NCBI GenBank assembly: GCA_949987565.1
Contig: OX465109.1
Span: 22,271,027 to 22,335,026, forward strand
Direction of reading: 5' to 3'
DNA: 64,000 nt
From: Luidia sarsii
Lineage: Eukaryota; Echinodermata; Asteroidea; Paxillosida; Luidiidae
A model generated the notes under the pieces. The model had not been told where the DNA came from, ran no database searches, and saw only the letters and a list, made by a program, of their open reading frames with translations. Below are positions 12,693-25,293 of the stretch, piece by piece (within the stretch, counting starts at the first letter, position 1; every line of letters begins with the position of its first letter). The position numbers were made by a program, and so were the translations under genes.

Positions 12693-13765
12693 CCAAACTG
12701 TCGTCCATCGACTCTTGTGACGACAACCCTCCAAACCAAACTGTCGTCCATCGACTCCTGTGACGGCAACCCTCCAAACGAAACTGTCGTTCGTCGACTC
12801 CTGTGACGACAACCCTCCAAACCAAACTGCCTTCCTTCGACTCCTGTGACGGCAACCCTCCAAACGAAACTGTCGTTTGTCGACTCCTGTGACGGCAACC
12901 CTCTAAACAAAACTGCCTTCTGTCAACTCTTGTGACGGCAACCCTGTAAACGAAACTGTCGTCTGTCGACTCCTGTGACGGCAACCCTCGAAACAAACTG
13001 TCGTCCACCGACTCCTGTGACGGCAACCCTCCAAACCAAACTGTCGTCTGTCGACTCCTGCGACGGCAACCCTCCAAACCACACTGTCGTCCATCGACTC
13101 CTGTGATGACAACCCTCCAAACCAAACTGTCGTCCATCGAGTCTTGCGACGGCAACCCTCCAAACCAAACTGTCGTCCGGCGAATCCTGTGACAACAACC
13201 CTCCAAACCAAACTGTCGTCCATCGAGTCCTGCGATGACAACCCTCCAAACGAAACTATCGTTCGTCGACTCCTGTGACGGCAACCCTCCAAACGAAACT
13301 GTCGTTCCTCGACTCCTGTGACGGCAACCCTCCCAACCAAACTGTCGTCTGTCGACTCCTGTGACGGCAACCCTCCAAACCAAACTGTTGTCCATCGACT
13401 CCTGTGACGGCAACCCTCCAAAGCAAACTGTCGTCCATCGACTCCTGTGACGACAACCCTCCAAACCAAACTGTCGTCCTTCGAGTCCTGCAACGGCAAC
13501 CCTCCAAACCAAACTATCGTTCGTCGACTCCTGTGACGACAACCCTCCAAACGAAACTGTCGTTCGTCGACTCCTGTGACGACAACCCTCCAAACCAAAC
13601 TGTCATCCTCGACTCCTGTGACGGCAACCCTCCAAACGAAACTGTCGTTCGTCGACTCCTGTGACGGCAACCCTCCAAACCAAACTGTCGTCTTTCGACT
13701 CCTGCGACGGCAACCCTCCAAACCACACTGTCGTCCATAGACTCCTGTGACGACAACCCTCCAAA
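12693..13765. repeat. 1,073-bp tandem doublet, right unit
   Basis: This is the second 25-monomer unit. It differs from the left unit by isolated substitutions such as AAACGAAACTGTCGTTCC near 13292 where the left has AAACCAAACTG. The stretch from here to about 14.08 kb also resembles 23.7-24.9 kb, including the GTCGAACGAC variant (about 13949 and 24718). Confidence 0.92.
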
Positions 13766-14099
13766 CCAAACTGTCGTCCATCGAGTCTTGCGACGGCAAC
13801 CCTCCGAACCAAACTGTCGTCCGGCGAATCCTGTGACAACAACCCTCCAAACCAAACTGTCGTCCATCGAGTCCTGCGATGACAACCCTCCAAACGAAAC
13901 TATCTTTCGTCGACTCCTATGACAACAACCCTCCAAAGGAAACTGCCGTCGAACGACTCCTTTGACGGCAACCCTCCAAACCAAACTGTCGTCCTCGAGT
14001 CCTGCGACGACAACCCTCCAAACCAAACTGTCGTCAGTCGACTCCTGCGATGGCAACCCTTCAAACAAAGCCGTCGTCCTCGAATCCTGTGACGACAAC

Positions 14100-17000
14100 C
14101 CTCCAAACGAAACTGTCGTTCGTCGACTCCTGTGACGACAACCCTCCAAACCAAACTGCCTTCCTTCGACTCCTGTGACGGCAACCCTCCAAACGAAACT
14201 GTCGTTTGTCGACTCCTGTGACGGCAACCCTCTAAACAAAACTGCCTTCTGTCAACTCTTGTGACGGCAACCCTGTAAACGAAACTGTCGTCTGTCGACT
14301 CCTGTGACGGCAACCCTCGAAACAAACTGTCGTCCACCGACTCCTGTGACGGCAACCCTCCAAACCAAACTGTCGTCTGTCGACTCCTGCGACGGCAACC
14401 CTCCAAACCACACTGTCGTCCATCGACTCCTGTGATGACAACCCTCCAAACCAAACTGTCGTCCATCGAGTCTTGCGACGGCAACCCTCCAAACCAAACT
14501 GTCGTCCGGCGAATCCTGTGACAACAACCCTCCAAACCAAACTGTCGTCCATCGAGTCCTGCGATGACAACCCTCCAAACGAAACTATCGTTCGTCGACT
14601 CCTCTGACAACAACCCTCCAAACCAAACTGTCGTTCCTCGACTCCTGTGACGGCAACCCTCCAAACCAAACTGTTGTCCATCGACTCCTGTGACGGCAAC
14701 CCTCCAAACCAAACTTTTGTCCATCGACTCCTGTGACGGCAACCCTCCAAACCAAACTGTCGTTCGTCGACTCCTGTGACGGCAACCCTCCAAAGCAAAC
14801 TGTCGTCCATCGACTCCTGTGACGACAACCCTCCAATCCAAACTGTCGTCCTTCGAGTCCTGCGATGGCAACCCTCCAAACCAAACTATCGTTCGTCGAC
14901 TCCTGTGACGACAACCCTCCAAACGAAACTGTCGTTCGTCGACTCCTGTGACGACAACCCTCCAAACCAAACTGTCATCCTCGACTCCTGTGACGGCAAC
15001 CCTCCAAACGAAACTGTCGTTCGTCGACTCCTGTGACGGCAACCCTCCAAACCAAACTGTCGTCTTTCGACTCTTGCGACGGCAACCCTCCAAACCACAC
15101 TGTCGTCCATAGACTCCTGTGACGACAACCCTCCAAACCAAACTGTCGTCCATCGAGTCTTGCGACGGCAACCCTCCGAACCAAACTGTCGTCCGGCGAA
15201 TCCTGTGACAACAACCCTCCAAACCAAACTGTCGTCCATCGACTCCTGTGACGGCAACCCTCCCTACCAAACTGTCGTCTGTCGACTCCTGTGACGGCAA
15301 CCCTCCAAACCAAACTGTCGTCCATCGACTCCTGTGACGGCAAGCCTCCAAACCAAACTGTCGTCCATCAACTCCTGTGACGACAACCCTCCAAACCAAA
15401 CTGTCGTCCCTCGACTCCTGTGACGGCCACCCTCCAAACCAAACTGTCGTCTGTCGACTCCTGCGACGGCAACCCTCCAAACCAAACTGTCGTCCATCGA
15501 CTCCTGTGACGGCAACCCTCCAAACCAAACTGTCGTCCATCAACTCCTGTGACGGCAACCCTCCAAACCAAACTGTTGTCCATCGACTCCTGTGACGGCA
15601 ACCCTCCAAACCAAACTGTCGTCCATCGACTCCTTTGACAGCAACCCTCCAAACCAAACTGTCGTCTGTCAACTCCTGCAATGGCAACCCTCCAAACCAA
15701 ACTGTCGTCCTTTAATCCTGTGACGACAACCCTCCAAACGAAACTGTCGTCCATCGACTCCTGTGACGACAACCCTCCAAACGAAACTGTCGTTCGTCGA
15801 CTCCTGTGACGACAACCCTCCCAACAAAACTGTCGTTCGTCGACTCCTGTGACAACAACCCTCCAAACCAAACTGTCGTCCATCGACTCCTGTGACGGCA
15901 ACACTCCAAGTTAAACTGTCGTTCGTCGACTCCTTTGACGGCAACCCTCCAAACCAAACTGTCGTCCATCAACTCCTGTGACGGCAACCCTCCAAACCAA
16001 ACTGTAGTCCATCGACTCCTGTGACGGCAACCCTCCAAACCAAACTGTCGTCCATCGACTCCTGTGACGGCAACCCTCCAAACCAAACTGTCGTTCGTCA
16101 ACTCCTGTGACGACAACCCTCCAAACAAAACTGTCGTCCATCGCCTCCTGTGACGGCAACCCTCCAAACCAAACTGTCGTTCGTCGACTCCTGTGACGAC
16201 AACCCTCCAAACAAAACTGTCGTCCATCGACTCCTGTGACGGCAACCCTCCAAACCAAACTGTCGTTCGTCGACTCCTGTGACGACAACCCTCCACACCA
16301 AACTGTCGTCCATCGACTCCTGTGACGGCAACCCTCCAAAGCAAACTGTCGTCCTCGAGTCCTGCGACGGCAACCCTCCAAACAAAACTGTCGTCCATCG
16401 ACTTCTGTGACGGCAACCCTCCAAACCAAACTGTCGTCCATCGACCCCTGTGACGACAACCCTCCAAACCAAACTGTCGTCCATCGACTCCTGTGACGGC
16501 AACCTTCCAAACGAAACTGTCGTTCGTCGACTCCTGTGACGACAACCCTCCAAACCAAACTGCCTTCCTTCGACTCCTGTGACGGCAACCCTCCAAACGA
16601 AACTGTCGTTTGTCGACTCCTGTGACGGCAACCCTCTAAACAAAACTGCCTTCTGTCAACTCTTGTGACGGCAACCCTGTAAACGAAACTGTCGTCTGTC
16701 GACTCCTGTGACGGCAACCCTCAAAACAAACTGTCGTCCACCGACTCCTGTGACGGCAACCCTCCAAACCAAACTGTCGTCTGTCGACTCCTGCGACGGC
16801 AACCCTCCAAACCACACTGTCGTCCATCGACTCCTGTGATGACATCCCTCCAAACCAAACTGTCGTCCATCGAGTCTTGCGACGGCAACCCTCCAAACCA
16901 AACTGTCGTCCGGCGAATCCTGTGACAACAACCCTCCAAACCAAACTGTCGTCCATCGAGTCCTGCGATGACAACCCTCCAAACGAAACTATCGTTCGTC

Positions 17001-19961
17001 GACTCCTCTGACAACAACCCTCCAAACCAAACTGTCGTTCCTCGACTCCTGTGACGGCAACCCTCCCAACCAAACTGTTGTCTGTCGACTCCTGTGACGG
17101 CAACCCTCCAAACCAAACTGTTGTCCATCGGCTCCTGTGACGGCAACCCTCCAAACCAAACTTTTGTCCATCGACTCCTGTGACGGCAACCCTCCAAACC
17201 AAACTGTCGTTCGTCGACTCCTGTGACGGCAACCCTCCAAAGCAAACTGTCGTCCATCGACTCCTGTGACGACAACCCTCCAAACCAAACTGTCGTCCTT
17301 CGAGTCCTGCGACGGCAACCCTCCAAACCAAACTATCGTTCGTCGACTCCTGTGACGACAACCCTCCAAACGAAACTGTCGTTCGTCGACTCCTGTGACG
17401 GCAACCCTCCAAACGAAACTGTCATCCTCGACTCCTGTGACGGCAACCCTCCAAACGAAACTGTCGTTCGTCGACTCCTGTGACGGCAACCCTCCAAACC
17501 AAACTGTCGTCTTTCGACTCCTGCGACGGCAACCCTCCAAACCACACTGTCGTCCATAGACTCCTGTGACGACAACCCTCCAAACCAAACTGTCGTCCAT
17601 CGAGTCTTGCGACGGCAACCCTCCGAACCAAACTGTCGTCCGGCGAATCCTGTGACAACAACCCTCCAAACCAAACTGTCGTCCATCGAGTCCTGCGATG
17701 ACAACCCTCCAAACGAAACTATCTTTCGTCGACTCCTGTGACAACAACCCTCCAAAGGAAACTGCCGTCCATCGAGTCCTTTGACGGCAACCCTCCAAAC
17801 CAAACTGTCGTCCTCGAGTCCTGCGACGACAACCCTCCAAACCAAACTGTCGTCAGTCGACTCCTGCGATGGCAACCCTTCAAACAAAGCCGTCGTCCTC
17901 GAATCCTGTGACGACAACCCTCCAAACCAAACTGTCGTTCGTCGACTCCTGTGATGGCAACCCTCCAAACGAAACTGTCGTTCGTCGACTCCTGTGACGA
18001 CAACCCTCCAAACGAAACTGTCGTTCGTCGACTCCTGTGACGACAACCCTCCAAATGAAACTGTCGTTGGTCGACTCCTGTGACGACAACCCTCCAAACA
18101 AAACTGTCGTCCATCGAGTCCTGCGATGGCAACCCTCCAAACCAAACTGTCGTTCGTCGACTCCTGTGACGGCAACCCTCCAAACCACACTGTCGTCCAT
18201 CAACTCCTGTGACGACAACCCTCCAAACCAAACTGTCGTCCATCGACTCCTGTGACGGCAACCCTCCCTACCAAACTGTCGTCTGTCGACTCCTGTGACG
18301 GCAACCCTCAAAACAAACTGTCGTCCATCGACTCCTGTGACGGCAAGCCTCCAAACCAAACTGTCGTCCATCAACTCCTGTGACGACAACCCTCCAAACC
18401 AAACTGTCGTCCCTCGACTCCTGTGACGGCAACCCTCCAAACCAAACTGTCGTCTGTCGACTCCTGTGACGACAACCCTCCAAACCAAACTGCCTTCCTT
18501 CGACTCCTGTGACGGCAACCCTCCAAACGAAACTGTCGTTTGTCGACTCCTGTGACGGCAACCCTCTAAACAAAACTGCCTTCTGTCAACTCTTGTGACG
18601 GCAACCCTGTAAACGAAACTGTCGTCTGTCGACTCCTGTGACGGCAACCCTCGAAACAAACTGTCGTCCACCGACTCCTGTGACGGCAACCCTCCAAACC
18701 AAACTGTCGTCTGTCGACTCCTGCGACGGCAACCCTCCAAACCACACTGTCGTCCATCGACTCCTGTGATGACAACCCTCCAAACCAAACTGTCGTCCAT
18801 CGAGTCTTGCGACGGTAACCCTCCAAACCAAACTGTCGTCCGGCGAATCCTGTGACAACAACCCTCCAAACCAAACTGTCGTCCATCGAGTCCTGCGATG
18901 ACAACCCTCCAAACGAAACTATCGTTCGTCGACTCCTCTGACAACAACCCTCCAAACCAAACTGTCGTTCCTCGACTCCTGTGACGGCAACCCTCCCAAC
19001 CAAACTGTCGTCTGTCGACTCCTGTGACGGCAACCCTCCAAACCAAACTGTTGTCCATCGACTCCTGTGACGGCAACCCTCCAAACCAAACTTTTGTCCA
19101 TCGACTCCTGTGACGGCAACCCTCCAAACCAAACTGTCGTTCGTCGACTCCTGTGACGGCAACCCTCCAAAGCAAACTGTCGTCCATCGACTCCTGTGAC
19201 GACAACCCTCCAATCCAAACTGTCGTCCTTCGAGTCCTGCGATGGCAACCCTCCAAACCAAACTATCGTTCGTCGACTCCTGTGACGACAACCCTCCAAA
19301 CGAAACTGTCGTTCGTCGACTCCTGTGACGACAACCCTCCAAACCAAACTGTCATCCTCGACTCCTGTGATGGCAACCCTCCAAACGAAACTGTCGTTCG
19401 TCGACTCCTGTGACGGCAACCCTCCAAACCAAACTGTCGTCTTTCGACTCCTGCGACGGCAACCCTCCAAACCACACTGTCGTCCATAGACTCCTGTGAC
19501 GACAACCCTCCAAACCAAACTGTCGTCCATCGAGTCTTGCGACGGCAACCCTCCGAACCAAACTGTCGTCCGGCGAATCCTGTGACAACAACCCTCCAAA
19601 CCAAACTGTCGTCCATCGACTCCTGTGACGGCAACCCTCCCTACCAAACTGTCGTCTGTCGACTCCTGTGACGGCAACCCTCCAAACCAAACTGTCGTCC
19701 ATCGACTCCTGTGACGGCTAGCCTCCAAACCAAACTGTCGTCCATCAGCTCCTGTGACGACAACCCTCCAAACCAAACTGTCGTCCCTCGACTCCTGTGA
19801 CGGCAACCCTCCAAACCAAACTGTCGTCTGTCGACTCCTGTGACGGCAACCCTCCAAACCAAACTGTCGTCCATCGACTCCTGCGACGGCAATTCTCCAA
19901 ACCAAACTGTCGTCCATCGACTCCTGTGACGGCAACCCTCCAAACCAAACTGTCGTCCATC
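14100..19961. repeat. 5.9-kb block, left copy
   Basis: This is the largest duplicated segment seen. It matches 29503-35406, first at an offset of 15,402 bp and, after about 15.46 kb, at 15,445 bp. The 43-bp shift is the loss of one monomer near 15461 in this copy. The sub-block 16.02-19.96 kb occurs two more times further right. Shared rare variants include CTTTAATCC (15711), the CTCTAAAC markers at 16634 and 18564 (spacing 1,930) and GACGGTAACCC near 18810. Confidence 0.92.
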
Positions 19962-20040
19962 GACTCCTGTGACGACAACCCTCCAATCCAAACTGTCGTC
20001 CTTCGAGTCCTGCGATGGCAACCCTCCAAACCATACTATC

Positions 20041-23000
20041 GTTCGTCGACTCCTGTGACGACAACCCTCCAAACCAAACTGTCGTTCGTCGACTCCTGTG
20101 ACGACAACCCTCCAAACCAAACTGTCATCCTCGACTCCTGTGACGGCAACCCTCCAAACGAAACTGTCGTTCGTCGACTCCTGTGACGGCAACCCTCCAA
20201 ACCAAACTGTCGTCTTTCGACTCCTGCGACGGCAACCCTCCAAACCACACTGTCGTCCATAGACTCCTGTGACGACAACCCTCCAAACCAAACTGTCGTC
20301 CATCGAGTCTTGCGACGGCAACCCTCCGAACCAAACTGTCGTCCGTCGAATCCTGTGACAACAACCCTCCAAACCAAACTGTCGTCCATCGAGTCCTGCG
20401 ATGACAACCCTCCAAACGAAACTATCTTTCGTCGACTCCTGTGACAACAACCCTCCAAAGGAAACTGCCGTCCATCGACTCCTTTGACGGCAACCCTCCA
20501 AACCAAACTGTCGTCCTCGAGTCCTGCGACGACAACCCTCCAAACCAAACTGTCGTCAGTCGACTCCTGCGATGGCAACCCTTCAAACAAAGCCGTCGTC
20601 CTCGAATCCTGTGACGACAACCCTCCAAACCAAACTGTCGTTCGTCGACTCCTGTGATGGCAACCCTCCAAACGAAACTGTCGTTCGTCGACTCCTGTGA
20701 CGACAACCCTCCAAACGAAACTGTCGTTCGTCGACTCCTGTGACGACAACCCTCCAAATGAAACTGTCGTTGGTCGACTCCTGTGACGACAACCCTCCAA
20801 ACAAAACTGTCGTCCATCGAGTCCTGCGATGGCAACCCTCCAAACCAAACTGTCGTTCGTCGACTCCTGTGACGGCAACCCTCCAAACCACACTGTCGTC
20901 CATCAACTCCTGTGACGACAACCCTCCAAACCAAACTGTCGTCCATCGACTCCTGTGACGGCAACCCTCCCTACCAAACTGTCGTCTGTCGACTCCTGTG
21001 ACGGCAACCCTCAAAACAAACTGTCGTCCATCGACTCCTGTGACGGCAAGCCTCCAAACCAAACTGTCGTCCATCAACTCCTGTGACGACAACCCTCCAA
21101 ACCAAACTGTCGTCCCTCGACTCCTGTGACGGCAACCCTCCAAACCAAACTGTCGTCTGTCGACTCCTGTGACGGCAACCCTCCAAACCAAACTGTCGTC
21201 CATCGACTCCTGCGACGGCAACCCTCCAAACCAAACTGTCGTCCATCGACTCCTGTGACGGCAACCCTCCAAACCAAACTGTCGTCCATCAACTCCTGTG
21301 ACGGCAACCCTCCAAACCAAACTGTTGTCCATCGACTCCTGTGACGGCAACCCTCCAAACCAAACTGTCGTCCATCGACTCCTTTGACAGCAACCCTCCA
21401 AACCAAACTGTCGTCTGTCAACTCCTGCGATGGCAACCCTCCAAACCAAACTGCCGTCCTCTAATCCTGTGACGACAACCCTCCAAACCAAACTGTCGTC
21501 CATCGACTCCTGTGACGACAACCCTCCAAACGAAACTGTCGTTCGTCGACTCCTGTGACGACAACCCTCCCAACGAAACTGTCGTTCGTCGACTCCTGTG
21601 ACAACAACCCTCCAAACCAAACTGTCGTCCATCGACTCCTGTGACGGCAACCCTCCAAACCAAACTGTCGTTCGTCGACTCCTGTGACGGCAACCCTCCA
21701 AACCAAACTGTCGTCCATCAACTCCTGTGACGGCAACCCTCCAAACCAAACTGTAGTCCATCGACTCCTGTGACGGCAACCCTCCAAACCAAACTGTCGT
21801 CCATCGACTCCTGTGACGGCAACCCTCCAAACCAAACTGTCGTTCGTCGACTCCTGTGACGACAACCCTCCAAACGAAACTGTCGTCCATCGCCTCCTGT
21901 GACGGCAACCCTCCGAACCAAACTGTCGTTCGTCGACTCCTGTGACGACAACCCTCCAAACAAAACTGTCGTCCATCGACTCCTGTGACGGCAACCCTCC
22001 AAACCAAACTGTCGTTCGTCGACTCCTGTGACGACAACCCTCCACACCAAACTGTCGTCCATCGACTCCTGTGACGGCAACCCTCCAAAGCAAACTGTCG
22101 TCCTCGAGTCCTGCGACGGCAACCCTCCAAACAAAACTGTCGTCCATCGACTTCTGTGACGGCAACCCTCCAAACCAAACTGTCGTCCATCGACTCCTGT
22201 GACGACAACCCTCCAAACCAAACTGTCGTCCATCGACTCCTGTGACGGCAACCCTCCAAACGAAACTGTCGTTCGTCGACTCCTGTGACGACAACCCTCC
22301 AAACCAAACTGCCTTCCTTCGACTCCTGTGACGGCAACCCTCCAAACGAAACTGTCGTTTGTCGACTCCTGTGACGGCAACCCTCTAAACAAAACTGCCT
22401 TCTGTCAACTCTTGTGACGGCAACCCTGTAAACGAAACTGTCGTCTGTCGACTCCTGTGACGGCAACCCTCGAAACAAACTGTCGTCCACCGACTCCTGT
22501 GACGGCAACCCTCCAAACCAAACTGTCGTCTGTCGACTCCTGCGACGGCAACCCTCCAAACCACACTGTCGTCCATCGACTCCTGTGATGACAACCCTCC
22601 AAACCAAACTGTCGTCCATCGAGTCTTGCGACGGCAACCCTCCAAACCAAACTGTCGTCCGGCGAATCCTGTGACAACAACCCTCCAAACCAAACTGCCT
22701 TCCCTCGACTCCTGTGACGGCAACCCTCCAAACGAAACTGTCGTTTGTCGACTCCTGTGACGGCAACCCTCTAAACAAAACTGCCTTCTGTCAACTCTTG
22801 TGACGGCAACCCTGTAAACGAAACTGTCGTCTGTCGACTCCTGTGACGGCAACCCTCGAAACAAACTGTCGTCCACCGACTCGTGTGACGGCAACCCTCC
22901 AAACCAAACTGTCGTCTGTCGACTCCTGCGACGGCAACCCTCCAAACCACACTGTCGTCCATCGACTCCTGTGATGACAACCCTCCAAACCAAACTGTCG

Positions 23001-24105
23001 TCCATCGACTCCTGTGACGGCAACCCTCCAAACCAAACTGTCGTTCGTCGACTCCTGTGACGACAACCCTCCAAACAAAACTGTCGTCCATCGCCTCCTG
23101 TGACGGCAACCCTCCAAACCAAACTGTCGTTCGTCGACTCCTGTGACAACAACCCTCCAAACAAAACTGTCGTCCATCGACTCCTGTGACGGCAACCCTC
23201 CAAACCAAACTGTCGTTCGTCGACTCCTGTGACGACAACCCTCCACACCAAACTGTCGTCCATCGACTCCTGTGACGGCAACCCTCCAAAGCAAACTGTC
23301 GTCCTCGAGTCCTGCGACGGCAACCCTCCAAACAAAACTGTCGTCCATCGACTTCTGTGACGGCAACCCTCCAAACTAAACTGTCGTCCATCGACTCTTG
23401 TGACGACAACCCTCCAAACCAAACTGTCGTCCATCGACTCCTGTGACGGCAACCCTCCAAACGAAACTGTCGTTCGTCGACTCCTGTGACGACAACCCTC
23501 CAAACCAAACAGCCTTCCTTCGACTCCTGTGACGGCAACCCTCCAAACGAAACTGTCGTTTGTCGACTCCTGTGACGGCAACCCTCTAAACAAAACTGCC
23601 TTCTGTCAACTCTTGTGACGGCAACCCTGTAAACGAAACTGTCGTCTGTCGACTCCTGTGACGGCAACCCTCGAAACAAACTGTCGTCCACCGACTCCTG
23701 TGACGGCAACCCTCCAAACCAAACTGTCGTCTGTCGACTCCTGCGACGGCAACCCTCCAAACCACACTGTCGTCCATCGACTCCTGTGATGACAACCCTC
23801 CAAACCAAACTGTCGTCCATCGAGTCTTGCGACGGCAACCCTCCAAACCAAACTGTCGTCCGGCGAATCCTGTGACAACAACCCTCCAAACCAAACTGTC
23901 GTCCATCGAGTCCTGCGATGACAACCCTCCAAACGAAACTATCGTTCGTCGACTCCTGTGACGGCAACCCTCCAAACCAAACTGTCGTTCCTCGACTCCT
24001 GTGACGGCAACCCTCCCAACCAAACTGTCGTCTGTCGACTCCTGTGACGGCAACCCTCCAAACCAAACTGTTGTCCATCGACTCCTGTGACGGCAACCCT
24101 CCAAA
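20041..24105. repeat. 4.06-kb block, right copy (offset 11,756 bp)
   Basis: This is the counterpart of 8285-12349. It differs by scattered single-base changes, for example AACAGCCTTCC near 23511 where the left copy reads AACTGCCTTCC. Its right part is the first unit of the 3,002-bp doublet, which also carries AACAGCC. That shows the 3,002-bp duplication happened after this change arose. Confidence 0.9.
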
Positions 24106-25293
24106 CCAAACTTTCGTCCATCGACTCCTGTGACGGCAACCCTCCAAACCAAACTGTCGTTCGTCGACTCCTGTGACGGCAACCCTCCAAAGCAAACTGT
24201 CGTCCATCGACTCCTGTGACGACAACCCTCCAAACCAAACTGTCGTCCTTCGAGTCCTGCAACGGCAACCCTCCAAACCAAACTATCGTTCGTCGACTCC
24301 TGTGACGACAACCCTCCAAACGAAACTGTCGTTCGTCGACTCCTGTGACGACAACCCTCCAAACCAAACTGTCATCCTCGACTCCTGTGACGGCAACCCT
24401 CCAAACGAAACTGTCGTTCGTCGACTCCTGTGACGGCAACCCTCCAAACCAAACTGTCGTCTTTCGACTCCTGCGACGGCAACCCTCCAAACCACACTGT
24501 CGTCCATAGACTCCTGTGACGACAACCCTCCAAACCAAACTGTCGTCCATCGAGTCTTGCGACGGCAACCCTCCGAACCAAACTGTCGTCCGGCGAATCC
24601 TGTGACAACAACCCTCCAAACCAAACTGTCGTCCATCGAGTCCTGCGATGACAACCCTCCAAACGAAACTATCTTTCGTCGACTCCTATGACAACAACCC
24701 TCCAAAGGAAACTGCCGTCGAACGACTCCTTTGACGGCAACCCTCCAAACCAAACTGTCGTCCTCGAGTCCTGCGACGACAACCCTCCAAACCAAACTGT
24801 CGTCAGTCGACTCCTGCGATGGCAACCCTTCAAACAAAGCCGTCGTCCTCGAATCCTGTGACGACAACCCTCCAAACCAAACTGTCGTTCGTCGACTCCT
24901 GTGATGGCAACCCTCCAAACGAAACTGTCGTTCGTCGACTCCTGTGACGACAACCCTCCAAACGAAACTGTCGTTCGTCGACTCCTGTGACGACAACCCT
25001 CCAAATGAAACTGTCGTTGGTCGACTCCTGTGACGACAACCCTCCAAACAAAACTGTCGTCCATCGAGTCCTGCGATGGCAACCCTCCAAACCAAACTGT
25101 CGTTCGTCGACTCCTGTGACGGCAACCCTCCAAACCACACTGTCGTCCATCAACTCCTGTGACGACAACCCTCCAAACCAAACTGTCGTCCATCGACTCC
25201 TGTGACGGCAACCCTCCCTACCAAACTGTCGTCTGTCGACTCCTGTGACGGCAACCCTCAAAACAAACTGTCGTCCATCGACTCCTGTGACGA
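22292..25293. repeat. 3,002-bp (70-monomer) tandem doublet, left unit
   Basis: This unit is followed directly by a near-identical unit at 25294-28295. The markers at 22383, 22769 and 23584 recur at 25385, 25771 and 26586. Shared derived bases, including AACAGCCTTCC at 23509 and 26511, make this one of the most recent large events in the window. The breakpoint lies in a GACTCCTGTGACGAC segment shared by both flanks. Confidence 0.94.
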
